This document shows positions 48,640-59,110 of a stretch of DNA of 64,000 nt, piece after piece. Under the pieces are notes generated by a model. That model searched no databases. It was not told the DNA's origin and was given only the letters and a program-made list of their open reading frames with translations. The stretch spans positions 47,936,777-48,000,776 of the forward strand of contig CM070609.1 of NCBI GenBank assembly GCA_036346395.1, read 5' to 3'. Source of the stretch: Hsuehochloa calcarea. Its lineage: Eukaryota > Streptophyta > Magnoliopsida > Poales > Poaceae. Position 1 is the first letter of the stretch. Each line of letters opens with the position of its first letter. Made by a program: the position numbers and the translations under genes.

Positions 48640-49210
48640 TACTGGCGGCGAGAAGCGTCATGCAGTGAAACTTCTCCTCTCTGCATGTGGTTACGCCCAC
48701 TAGAAGGAATTTCCTAGCATCGACTCGTTACTCACTTTTACGCCAATACAAAGAGCTGGGTTTTATCTAGTCGTAATGTTCTCAAAGCCAACTCTCTCAA
48801 TCTTAATCTATTTTTTGATAAATTCAAAAAATATTCTAAGCGAGTGCACTTTCTTACATTAGTTCGACCACCTTTGGTGTACTCGATTTGTTTTAAGCTG
48901 GTGAAGGAAGAGACACACCTAGTGAAGTCTTTCCTCTCTGCATGTGGTCACGCCCACTAGAAGGAAACTTCCTAGTGTCACTCAGTCTCCTACTTTTGCT
49001 ACTTGAAAAGACTTATCGAAGTCCACCAAAAAGGGCGAGCGAATGACTAAAGTACTCTAAGGCGTTTGTTTAACTCAAGTTCTTTGTTCTTGGTTTGATT
49101 AAACTAGTCGGAGATGGGAACATCACCTAGTCGAAGTCTTTCCTCTCTGCACGTGGTCTGTCCACTAGAAGGAACTTCCTAGTGTCAAGTCGTTTCTACT
49201 CTTTTGACCG
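48640..49210. repeat. Tandem repeats downstream of pol in element D
   Basis: Three diverged units, about 215-245 bp apart, each containing 'ctctctgcatgtggt.acgcccactagaaggaa' followed by 'cttcctag..tc' (cores at 48676, 48932 and 49145). Confidence 0.8.
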
Positions 49211-50594
49211 ATGCTTGACAACCGTAACAAAAGCTATAAGTTAAATAAACCTCTCTTTGTTTTGAAACCCCATTTTAAACACTATTTATTTAGATTGTCT
49301 AAACAATCTAAGCAAATAGTCGAGGCTAGGATAAAGTTATTAATTTGACTTCAATTCTTAGTCTTTCATTCGTTTATTATCTTTTGAGTTACTAACTACT
49401 CGACAAGATGATTTTGAAATGAAGCGGATCATATATTACTCATTAACAAAATTATGCGCCTTACAAGGTAGTTACAAGATTACTACGAAGGGGAGAGCCT
49501 AGCTGCATTTCCTCGCCACCTTTTACCAATGATTGCATTTCCTCAATCAGACGACTTGCCTCGATTCGGAGACGATCAAGTCGGCCGATTGGTTTAACAT
49601 TAAGGCGGGGTCTTGAGCTTTAAGTTTAGCCAAAGCGTAACTACTGCGACTTCATTGCTTCCCTTATTGATTGACAGATTAGTCTTGAGTGGTCACCATT
49701 TCTTGCAATTTTCCGACTTGTTCCCCAATGGTACTTGTGTGAGCGGCTATGGTATCTTCTCGAGGAGTTTTCCCTCGAATGTAGCTCACTAAGCACATTG
49801 TTCGGGAGAGTGATGTTGCCTTGAAGACTAGTCTTCATCGACTCCATCTCTGTTGGGTACAAGTCGAAGCCTCATGAAGCTTCTTGTTTTCGACCACTTG
49901 TTACAAAAGAATAATGTCGGTCAAACAAAAATATACTTCTAGAGGAAGATAACACAAAGATAATTATAGGTAAAAGCTTTTCTTACCTACTAATTGAGAA
50001 TCCAATTTCTTGACCTCTTCTCGATGGGAAGCAAGCGGTTTGACATACTTTTGCCCCATGCTTTGATGTCCTCTGCATTCATCTTAGCAATGCGGACGGA
50101 CTCATTGCAAATTAAGGTCTTTGCTTGGATTTGACCTCAAGGCTTCTCAATTGGGCGACAATTTACGAACAAGAAATTGGCATTAGAAAAGGAAAATACT
50201 CAAAAGGACAACGGATAAAGAGTTACTTACATTGCTTGAGTTCTCGAACCTCGAGTTCTTGATCCTTATTCTTGGTAATACGGAAAACTCTGAATTACCA
50301 AAGCTTTGTCTCCAACTTCAGTCCGGAGCTTTCGCATCTCATTTTCTTTATCTAAAGAAGAAATGAGAGTTAGGTAAAGGTTAAAACTCAAAAGCAGTCT
50401 TAAGTTCAGCACTTACTGTTTATTTTTTCCTGCAATTTCTTAGATGCCGAGACAACCTCTCGAAGTCTATCCGAGAGGACTAATACTTCATTCCTTAGCC
50501 TCCTCGACTCCTCTTTTTCACGATCGAGTGAGTCATTAAGATCTTCGTATCCTTATTTAACCTACAAAAATAGGAGCGAAGATAAACATCGGTT

Positions 50595-50710
50595 GAATGG
50601 TTGTGAGTACTTCTACAACCACTAACCTAGTCGTAAGTTTTTCTGCGACTAAGATATGGTTGTAAGTCTTTCTCGACCACTACAGTCGAAAATAGTCGTA
50701 AGTTCTTTTA
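50595..50710. repeat. Hairpin repeats in a D aORF intron
   Basis: Four units of the GTCGTAAGT..ACGAC motif between two coiled-coil exons. Confidence 0.75.
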
Positions 50711-52214
50711 GTGATGCTTAAATCATGAGTTTCTTCCATGACTATTCTCGTGAAACATTTTACAGTATTTAAGTCAAAAACAACTATGAATGATAAGTGA
50801 CTTACCACCTCTCGCCTCTGCTTGAGTAGTTCTTTCTCTTGTCTTAGCTCTAAAAGTTGTCGATGATACTCACCGACAATAGCAATTTGCTCGAGCTTTA
50901 CGCAAAAGAAAGCAGTGAGAAGGGAAGGAAAGCCACATATATAAGTATTCGAAGATACTTACATTCATAGTCGTTCTAGCAAAAATCGAATATACAAGGT
51001 CAAGGTCTGCGACTTATCTATCCTCGCGACTTTGTCCCACCACACCTTCTCGAGAGCTCGTTGTCAAAAGTATTCTCCGTATTGGGAATATCTTTGGGAT
51101 GGGGACTCGGTCACGAGATCTGTGTGCGAAGACCCTACGACGAGGCGGGCCCAAAGAAGTCACCACGAAGTTGAAATTTTCTCATACGGTTACGTGATTT
51201 CTCTTTGGGTAGGGAAGGCGCCTCCTCGATTTCCTTCCCAGGCGGTGCGCGGTGGTCACCACCTTGACGAGGCTTCCACAGTTGCCTCTGTTGTTTCTCG
51301 ACTTGATGGTCGTGGCGGCCACCTCAACGATAACCGCTACCTCAAGAGTCGTGAATTCGACTTGGCGGATGTGGGAAACACTGCGGAGTCTCGACTTCAT
51401 CGGCCACTGGGCCAAGGGTGATGCTTGACCACCTCCGTTGCTACCTCTCCGATGGTGAAGGAATAGCAATGGACTTCTCGTGAAGCATTCGGGTGAAGGA
51501 ATCGGATGAAATAAAGAAAAGCAAATCGAGGTTGTGAAAAGAAAAGGTAAATGTCGTTCTTACACTTGATACATTTCACATACCTCGCACCTGGTCTTAA
51601 CCGGGAATTTTGGAGCAATCCTCCCAGCGGAGGACCTCTTCTTCTCCACGACCACGTCAGGTCGAGGTTCAACAATTGGCTCATTCACGACCCGTCAGGT
51701 CGTAGAGTTTGAACGAGGAACGAGCTCTGGTTTCTGACCTTACGGATGGGCGAGATCGGTCTCGACCATTCGAAGCGACAACGCCCTCGATTGCGAGTTG
51801 TCTTGATCTGACATCGTCCTTCATAAAGACATAAAATCCTTCGGTTCTCCTTTCCGGTTGCTTAATAAAACTAGGAGTGGCACCAAGCTGCGAAAGATTA
51901 GTGTCATAATAGAAGGGTACCTTAGCCTTGCGAGGTTTGCGCTTGAGAGGTTCATTGCTTCAACCTCCTCGGCCGGCGGCTGCGGCCTCGGCGAGATACA
52001 ACTATAGGTGCGCGGTCTGTAGAGGTTTGGTCGAAAGACGAGCTCGAGCTTGCTCCCCCTTGTCGGCAGATTTTACAAGTCGGCGTCTCTTGAGGAGGCC
52101 GAGCCTTTGTCTTCGACAACCCGGCGCCAATAGTCATCGAGCGACTTCTTCGTCGTCTGGCGATTTTCCATGCCTACTTTACGTAAAACAAGGCGAAAAG
52201 AAGAATCACTAATT

Positions 52215-52320
52215 AATCGTAAGTTTTTCTACGACTAGTGCCAAGTCGTAAGTTTTTCTCGACTCTTTCTTGATTGTAAGATATTCTCGATCACCATTAG
52301 TCGTAAGTATCTTCTCGACT
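52215..52320. repeat. Hairpin repeats in another D aORF intron
   Basis: Four units of the same motif between the 52358-52482 exon and the next one. Confidence 0.75.
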
Positions 52321-53388
52321 ATAAAAGTCCTAAAGAAAGAATCAGATTTCTGATTACCTTTAGGCGCTCAATCCTTTCATCTGCGGACAAAGCCGCAATG
52401 ACTTGAGGAACCGCCCCTCGGAGTGACGGGGACTTCTCACAGATGAGTCTGACTCTGGAGTCAACCTCAGCTTGTGAAAGATCTGTGTAAATAGATAAAA
52501 ATATTAGACAAGGTTGAGAAAGACCAAACGGAGAGCTAAGTCGACAATTGCTTACCCTCCTCGTAGTCTCGGTGGGGTCTCCTCTCCCGAGTACCTCCAC
52601 ATAGGAGATGCTCGTTTCTTGAGAGGACTAATTGGCGTGTGATGAAATCCTTCACCACATGCCATCCAGTCAACCCTTCTTCCTTCAAGTCCTTAATGGC
52701 TTGAATATAAGAGGCTAATCATTTGATATCTTGAGGTTGAATCCATGAAGATTTCTTTTCAATGACCTTCCCCACGAAAGAAAGGTGTCTTGAGGTGACC
52801 TTCGGTAAAACCACCTCTTCCTCCGGCTCGCCACGAAGGCCGGGTGAAACTCTGAATGTACTCCTTCGACTTGAGTCGTGGAGCTTGAGACCCTGACTTC
52901 CGGCGATTCGGTTTGTCGAGCCATCCCATAATAATATTGGAACAGCTCGAGATCCGCCGGAATCCCAGTGCGCCTCGCCGCGGATACGAACACGCTCAAC
53001 ATGGTAATGGAATTGGGACCTAAGTTCACGGTTCCACCCCAAAGTGTTCGAGTACTCTTTATAAGAAAGGGGTGGGCGAGCAATCGAAGGCGCACTCTGT
53101 CACGCTTGGAAGGCGGATTTGCCCATTTTCCCCGATGGCGATCTTTGCCGATGGCGGAATCCACTTCACGAGCCTTCTGCAGGATCTTCCGACATCGACC
53201 AAGATCTTGATCTTAGCGCATCCATCTCCGATTCCTCCCATTGAAACTCTCTTGGCCATTTCGCTCCGAAGCAAGAAGTTTTTGATTGGGTTAGCGTGAG
53301 AAGATGAAACCTAGTCGAAGGCGGAGAAAGTAAACTCGAAGAACGGTGGAGTGATTTGGGGAAAGGTAAAAACCAAGTCTACCTCGAT

Positions 53389-53400
53389 AAGTTTTATAAC
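53389..53400 (-). promoter_or_regulatory. TATA box of the D aORF
   Basis: GGTTATAAAACTT on the minus strand, about 135 bp upstream of the ATG at 53259. Confidence 0.5.
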
Positions 53401-53822
53401 CACACGATCTCCGCCGCTTGAAGCCGTCTCGGCTATAGGTCTATGAGAGATGGTTGTACCGCCGAGGAACCGCTTCATCGGACAAGTCTATGAGGCGGTT
53501 GCAATTCCCAGATGGTCAGTTCGAGAAAAAATAGAGTGCGTATTGTCACCTCCAAGCAAAATTACTTTCTTGACCAAGTCTTTCTAGTCGAAGGAAGTAT
53601 CAATCGGAAGAGTTTTCTCCGATTCCCCTATTACGACTACCAGGGCGGTCGTAGGGGTTTTTATGACTTTTGATAGTCGTAAGCAACCTTCTTGACCAAG
53701 CAAATTCTGGTCAAAGCGGCACTCAAATATCGAAGAGTTTTTCCTTCGACTATCATTCTAAGACATTCTCATGGTCGTAAGTCCATTTCTGAAACCTTTA
53801 TCAAATAAGTTACTTTCACTTG

Positions 53823-53837
53823 AAAGTGGGGGCTAGA
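53823..53837 (+). other. Polypurine tract of element D
   Basis: AAAGTGGGGGCTAGA directly before the 3' LTR. Confidence 0.88.
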
Positions 53838-54630
53838 TGGCGAGGATCTAATAATCCTCATTTTATCTTTTATCTATAATTCTTATTATGGGTAAATATG
53901 ATATCGCATAGTCCCGTGAGGTACCCTTATCTATAAGGGAGAAGCCCAATAAGTGGTTGTAAGTTCTTCTACAATCACCCCACGGTTGTAAGTCTTGCTA
54001 CGACTATATCATGGTCGTAAGTCCTTCATGATTGCTACACGGTCGTAAGTTCTTCTACGACCGGGTAAACTCGACCACTACATAGTTGTAGGTCCTTCTC
54101 GATTGCTACACAGTCGTAAGTTCTTCTCGACCGGGTAAACTACGACCACCTTATAATCAAACCTACGGCGAGTGGGTCTAATTGATTAAGGAATCGAGGC
54201 AGTGCACGCACTATTATTACGCTTATTAATGGTGCGTAATTACCCCATTATCTCGGAAGATAATTGCGACGGGCGTGAAGAAGCGGCGCCGGTAATTCTC
54301 GCCATCATGCGCGTTCTTTGGATTAATCAGGCGCATCTCATGAGCAAAGCGGCTACTTCTTCACGACTATATAAGGGCATTGATCAGAGAGATAAGGGGG
54401 CAGCGAACAAGAGCCAGTCAAGGAGGAACACAAGTGCTATTCTCTGTAATAGTCTTAGTCTTTTACTTGATCATCAAGAATACCATACACACAGGATTAG
54501 GGTTATTATTCTCTCGGAGAAGGCTGAACTGTCTAAACATCCCGTGTCAATCCACTCTGCGTGATCTTATCTCTAGGAGACCCCCCGAATCAAACAATCT
54601 TTACGTAAGATCGGTTCTAATACACCGACA
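53838..54630 (+). mobile_element. 3' LTR of element D
   Basis: 793 bp, TGGCGAGGATC to CACCGACA, followed by GGACT (54631-54635), the perfect copy of 41687-41691. TATATAA at 54368-54374. Differs from the 5' LTR mostly by small indels and by CAG versus CGG/CGA exchanges. Confidence 0.93.
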
Positions 54631-54635
54631 GGACT

Positions 54636-55080
54636 CTTGTAGGAAACACTATGTGCGAAATATTCTCAAGGCTCATTCTAGGCGGTCAGGGAGAGAGATA
54701 TACTCTCTGCGGCCCTGGGAAACAAGGAGCCCTTGGGTCAGATGATAGGCCTTGGTCTTTATGTTCCATGGAAACATGGATTCTCAGAGGACTCTGAAGT
54801 GTACTAGAGTTGGAAGAGAGCCAAAGCCAAACGCGATGCACGGCTACGAGAGGAGATTTGTGAATCCCTCGAAGAGGAGATCACTAATGCCATCAGAGAT
54901 GAGATGCGACGGTAGATAGAGAGCATTGATGAAAGACTTAGGGGAAATCAATTACAAGCCCCCACCACTACTGTGCTAGCTAGCCCCCCAACTATCGGAG
55001 TAGCTGCGCTGCCAACCCTACCTCAGAAAGAGACGACAGATTTCATGTCGATGACATCCTGGTAATAATTATTTTATATG
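54636..55080 (+). pseudogene. CACTA protein, exon part 3
   Basis: After the rest of the intron, 54690-54960 reads as the next part of the CACTA protein (GNKEPLGQMIGLGLYVPWKHG, then KRAKAKRDARLREEICESLEEE), a charged, helix-rich stretch. An internal TAG at 54801 and another at 54913 break it. D therefore sits in an intron of this gene. Confidence 0.7.
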
Positions 55081-55137
55081 GAATGCTCAATCCATAAATA
55101 GGCCTGTTGGAGTAGCTAATTTTGTATCATTGTATAG

Positions 55138-55371
55138 GTGGCTATGAAGTACAAGCTCCAAGTGAGATATTCCTCCGTTGCTCTAGATGCTGCTTGGGGT
55201 CAAGCGTATCCATCCGGCGCTGGGGCCTTGGTGCATGGTGTAAATCTAGCACCGGGTTTTGCAAAAGTGAATGTGGACGGTGTTCATACCAATTTTGAGG
55301 TCGTCCCACTACAGATGCACCCAAACGACGAGGTTATGACTCTAGGGCAAGCCATTGGAACATTCATCTAG
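55138..55371 (+). pseudogene. CACTA protein, exon part 4
   Basis: Preceded by a plausible acceptor (TTGTATAG|GTGGC). It ends NDEVMTLGQAIGTFI, a motif shared by plant CACTA proteins just before a 'WP/LPKRDI' segment; after a stop at 55369 the next codons read LPKRDICLQL. 55380-55640 is a low-complexity proline/threonine/serine repeat region (imperfect 'ctgcaacggtg', 'cctgcacc' repeats). Confidence 0.72.
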
Positions 55372-55639
55372 TTGCCCAAGAGGGACATCTGCCTGCAGCT
55401 ACCTGCAATGGTGTCAACTTCACAGGAAAGTCCTGCAACGGTGCTGCGGCCATGGGAACTATCTACACTGGAGCTACCTGCACCAGAGTTACCTGCACGG
55501 TGTCAATTTCAAGGGAAAGTCCCGCAACGGTGCCAATTCCACAGGAGGTATCTGCACCAGAACTACCTACACTGATGCGGAAAGGGCCTGGTGCATCAGA
55601 TGCATCTACACCTCGTGCCCGATCGACTCCCGTGAAGTT

Positions 55640-56880
55640 GACATCTAAAAAGCAAGATGACAAGGTCAAATCAAAGAAGCCTGATGATATCCCCTTCTTG
55701 TCGTTGGCCCAGAAATTCGTGCAAGACGAGCCGTTGTCGAGACGGTAAAGCACCTCCAAACCCTAGGAATGGATTGCACGAGATTTCATGCATGGTACAT
55801 GGAACAAGACAACCAGATGGATGGACAACTGGACTCGGGTGTCAATGTCATGTTCAGGTCGCATCATTTTAACCACGAGGTTCAAGACTGTGTCTTCACG
55901 GTGACCTTCGAGGACTTATTCTTACTCTTCAACCTCGATGCCCTCGACACCTCACTCATGCGATGTTTGGACACTGTAAGTGTGTATAATCATGGTCTAT
56001 GTCTGTGTAATACCGATAAATGTCATAATATAACTCCTTGCTTATATATATATACATGATCGGAGAAACTAGATCAAGGAAATCACTGATAGGTTTCCTT
56101 GACACACACTTGGTCTCCATGTAAAGCATCCAGGAGAATACATCCTTTGTCGAGGATTACATGACGACGTCATTGCTGGTTCACCACAGCAAGGAATTCA
56201 TAATTTTGCCCTACAAGCAGGGGTAAGTGCTTCACTAGTGGCTATACTTGTTGATTTATACTTTATAAGCAACACGAACTTAGGTTTAATGACCATGGCG
56301 ACATACCTATGTAGATTCCACTGGATTCTAATTGTAATTATACCAAAATGGAATAAGGTAATATACCTTGATTCCCTAAAGAGGGCAAATATGACTTCAT
56401 AGTTGTTCGATAATTAATCGATAGGTAAACACATTTCCTCCATACATAACTCTATTGTAGTCTTTCCTTCCTTTGCAATGACCAAGGCTAACTTTTTGGA
56501 ATCACGTAGGTCGTTCGACGTGTATGTTTCTACTGGAGGGAGATACAAGGGAGGGATCAGTGCCCTAGGGCATGATCTAAATTTCCTAGTATTCGCTGGT
56601 ACTCATTAACCCTGTATAACACTTAGTAGTAATGCCTCTCGAATAACCAAATTTTTTTGCAATTGCCATCAGCAGCCAATGGGCAACACCTTGGGATACT
56701 ATGTTTACCACAACATACAACTACTCCTCAGTTCTGCGGTGACCAATGATCCTTAAGTTGCAACCATCACTACAACTGTGTTGGAACATGCCGGGCTCGT
56801 ATCAATTCGGGGACAGTTTGTGTACTTCTTGTTGTCTGAGGTCATAAACCCACGTGGGGGTTCCACAATGTATATTGAAC
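55640..56880 (+). pseudogene. CACTA-associated Ulp1-like (C48) protease relic
   Basis: 55760-55975 holds the preceding domain (NHEVQDCVFTVTFEDLFLLF, LDALDTSLMRC). The Ulp1 fold follows in pieces split by introns or shifts: FHWILIVIIPKWNKVIYLDS (about 56312-56370), with the catalytic His before W and the Asp in YLDS, and QQPMGNTLGYYVYHN (about 56668-56715), where the usual NTCG cysteine is Leu. Such SUMO-protease-like genes are common passengers of plant CACTA elements and MULEs. With the nucleophile gone and frames broken, it cannot be active. Confidence 0.75.
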
Positions 56881-56884
56881 TTTA

Positions 56885-57345
56885 TTGGGATATGATGAGG
56901 GCATCCCTAGCTCTTTGCCATCTTTTGCTACTATAGATCAAGCTATAAGTGTTGAAGCTCCAGATCTGCCATCTGGACCTATTACAAGAGCACGAGCCAA
57001 ATTATTAAAAGAACATGTGAATTTGTTTCTAGATGAATCACATAATGTTATCATTGAGAATTTCATACTACCTAAAACTAGTGTTTTGCTTGTGCTCAGA
57101 TTGGAAGATTCAATAATGAACGGAGATAAAGGATATGAGGCTGTTCTTGAAGAAAGGCCGTCACAATGGAGGAGAAGCTCGTGGGAGACAAGAAAGGGGA
57201 GAGAAGCCCAAGAATACAAGTTAAATTCGAAACTTCCACAAGCCCAACCAAATTCAAACTCGGAATCAACTCATAATTCAATTCGGATTCGGAATCAGCC
57301 TCAAATTCGGATTCGGAATCAGGAGGACAGTCCAGAGTAAAACGG
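56885..57345 (+). pseudogene. C-terminus of a gypsy pol (element F)
   Basis: A 151-residue frame carrying APDLPSGPITRARAKLLKEH, the tail motif found at the end of many plant Ty3/gypsy polyproteins. It lies directly upstream of an LTR-like stretch and then a primer-binding site and gag start. Either the LTR of this family includes the end of pol, or two elements share the LTR. Confidence 0.65.
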
Positions 57346-57930
57346 TCATAACTTTCACAAACGGAGTCCGATTAGGGTGTTCTTGGGCTTGTTGGAAAGA
57401 TAACTTCCAGCCCGATCCAACAGATCCTCCTCACTCTGAAATTCGTCTTATATCAAAAGATATGACCGAAATAATATGACAGTTGAAAAATTAGAGTTTC
57501 CTTTTTGTTTTAGATTGAGTCGGAATTGGAGTAGGAGTTCTAATTCCGAATTAGAATAGGAGTAGGGCCTCTTGGCCAGCCATGAGGAGGAGAAGGGGCA
57601 CTATATATTGAGGGTTAGACCCCCATTGTAACCTCAGACCACGTTTAATATATTTTCAAAGCTTTTGCTTGATTCTCCTGTTGTGCTTATAGCCAAAACA
57701 GAGGGAATTGGGCATTGAGAACAAGGGGTCGTTCTTGTTTTTCCTCTGGGAATTAAGGGTTCGACGATCTTCGCTTGTGGTCAGCGAGGATCCAATCAAG
57801 TGTTTGTTTGGGCGAATTTTCCATAGAGTTGCAAGTCCGTGCATTGGCGCGGGGGATCAACTGGGGTTTCGTCAGGATACACAAGTTATCGAGAGGTTCT
57901 ACGTCGAGAAGATCGGGCACCCCGCATCAG
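57346..57930 (+). mobile_element. LTR of element F (5' LTR by its downstream context)
   Basis: Non-coding, with TATATAT at 57602-57608 followed by a 'gggttagacccccattgtaac' leader. Ends CACCCCGCATCAG just before the primer-binding site. The outer boundary cannot be set because no second copy is in the window. Confidence 0.6.
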
Positions 57931-57931
57931 G

Positions 57932-57945
57932 TGGTATCAGAGCTC
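57932..57945 (+). other. Primer-binding site of element F (initiator Met tRNA)
   Basis: TGGTATCAGAGCTC, the canonical plant site. Confidence 0.88.
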
Positions 57946-58980
57946 TGTTGACTCGGTAGGATCTTTATCCATTATCTAATATATTTTTTCTATACACGAA
58001 AAAACCATACGGAAAAAATTCTTTCATCGTAGTATTTAATTTGTTATTCTAGTGAGTTTTGTTAAGTTTTTGTCCATTAGAATCAAGTTTAGTTTGCTGA
58101 TTTTGACTTCTTTTGCGTTGCTTTTATTTGAGCCTAGTTTGATTTTTTTAGTCGTGTTTATAAAAAAACACAAAAAGTGAGAAACCAATTTATCTTTTGT
58201 GAACCTTTCAATCCTTTGCAAATACTTTGAACCTATTTAAGACTAGCTAAATCGTTGCTTAGGGCTACATATTAATATTTGTGTTCTTGCAATTGTTCAA
58301 AGATCAAAAGGTGGGAAAGAACTTTTGCTCATTTTTGGTAGAACAAGAATTTTGGCAATAGTTCAAAAAAAAGGAAGGAAAAAGAGAAGAGAAAAAAAAT
58401 AAAGAAAAGAAAAGAGAAAAGAGAAAAGGAAAAAGAAAGCGCATAGCCGAACCATAAACTTGAGCGAAAATCTCCACTCATTCTTGATTCAATTGTTAGA
58501 ATATCAATATTTTGTGCAATCTTGTGCCCTAGTTTCATTATTTGCAACTAGCTAGCGTCTTTTTATAACTTGTGCAATACGAGCTATTTTGTTCTTCACT
58601 TATATCTTACATAGCTCATTCCTTGATTGCACTAAGTTTCAATATCTTTGCGTGTGAGTTGCTTTGATTTTCACTTATATCTTTGTGATCGGCAACTAGG
58701 CATTGAATTCTAGTTTGGATATTTACTTAGCCTTACAATACCTAGAATTTTCAAATTAAGTAGGTATCCATACCAAGCTCCACAAAACACCAATTGTCGT
58801 GCTTTGACTTGCTCTTGAAATTCGCTCACACATCACCTTGTGGTTCCTGCTGCCCTAAAGTGTAAGTATTGTTGATCTTAATTCCTTTCGGAACGGTAAA
58901 GAAACTTCACCTTGTTAGGATTGTGAGTTGAGTGACCTCTACATATACACACCTATACTTTGTTCTGTGCTTCACTAACC
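57946..58980 (+). other. Leader of element F
   Basis: About 1 kb untranslated, AT-rich, with a 65-bp purine run (58374-58438). No gene on either strand. Confidence 0.6.
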
Positions 58981-59110
58981 ATGGCAGGATCTGAAGCGGA
59001 GGTGGAGGATCCTAACGCATCAGTCCCGCAGTACCGATTTGATGCATTGTGCGCTGAGTTGCAACGGGAGTTCCGGAAGAATCTGGATGATGTGGCTGTA
59101 GTCATTGGGT
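58981..59110 (+). pseudogene. N-terminus of element F gag, truncated
   Basis: Opens with ATGGCAGG and encodes an acidic start followed by RFDALCAELQREFRKNLDD, typical of chromovirus gag N-termini. Similarity stops at about 59110, where the E-type leader begins. Confidence 0.68.

Larger units (their letters stand above)
49460..53274 (-). pseudogene. Antisense gene (aORF) of Tat-type element D
   Basis: A multi-exon gene opposite to gag-pol. Exon 1 (53259 ATG to about 52560) holds a domain related to the C aORF: a CAKIKILVDVGR start, then LGPNSITMLSVFVSAARRTGIPADL, ELFQYYYGM. Exon 52482-52358 (SQAEVDSRVRLICEKSPSLRG) is bounded by TTTACACAG and GTAATC. A basic/serine-rich exon runs about 52175-51590 and ends CGAG|GTATGTG. 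Later exons (about 50900-50240) encode charged heptads (REKEESRRLRNEVLVLSDR, RLREVVSASKKLQEK; KENEMRKLRTEVGDK), a coiled coil, with GTAAGT donors at 50415 and 50232. Frameshifts are present. Function unknown. Confidence 0.7.

Noticed and set aside
55452..55759. Two overlapping ORFs of 98 codons on opposite strands
   Set aside because: Produced by the low-complexity proline/threonine-coding repeat of the CACTA relic.
58374..58438. Purine run as a polypurine tract
   Set aside because: It is in the leader between primer-binding site and gag, not before an LTR; it is simple-sequence DNA.
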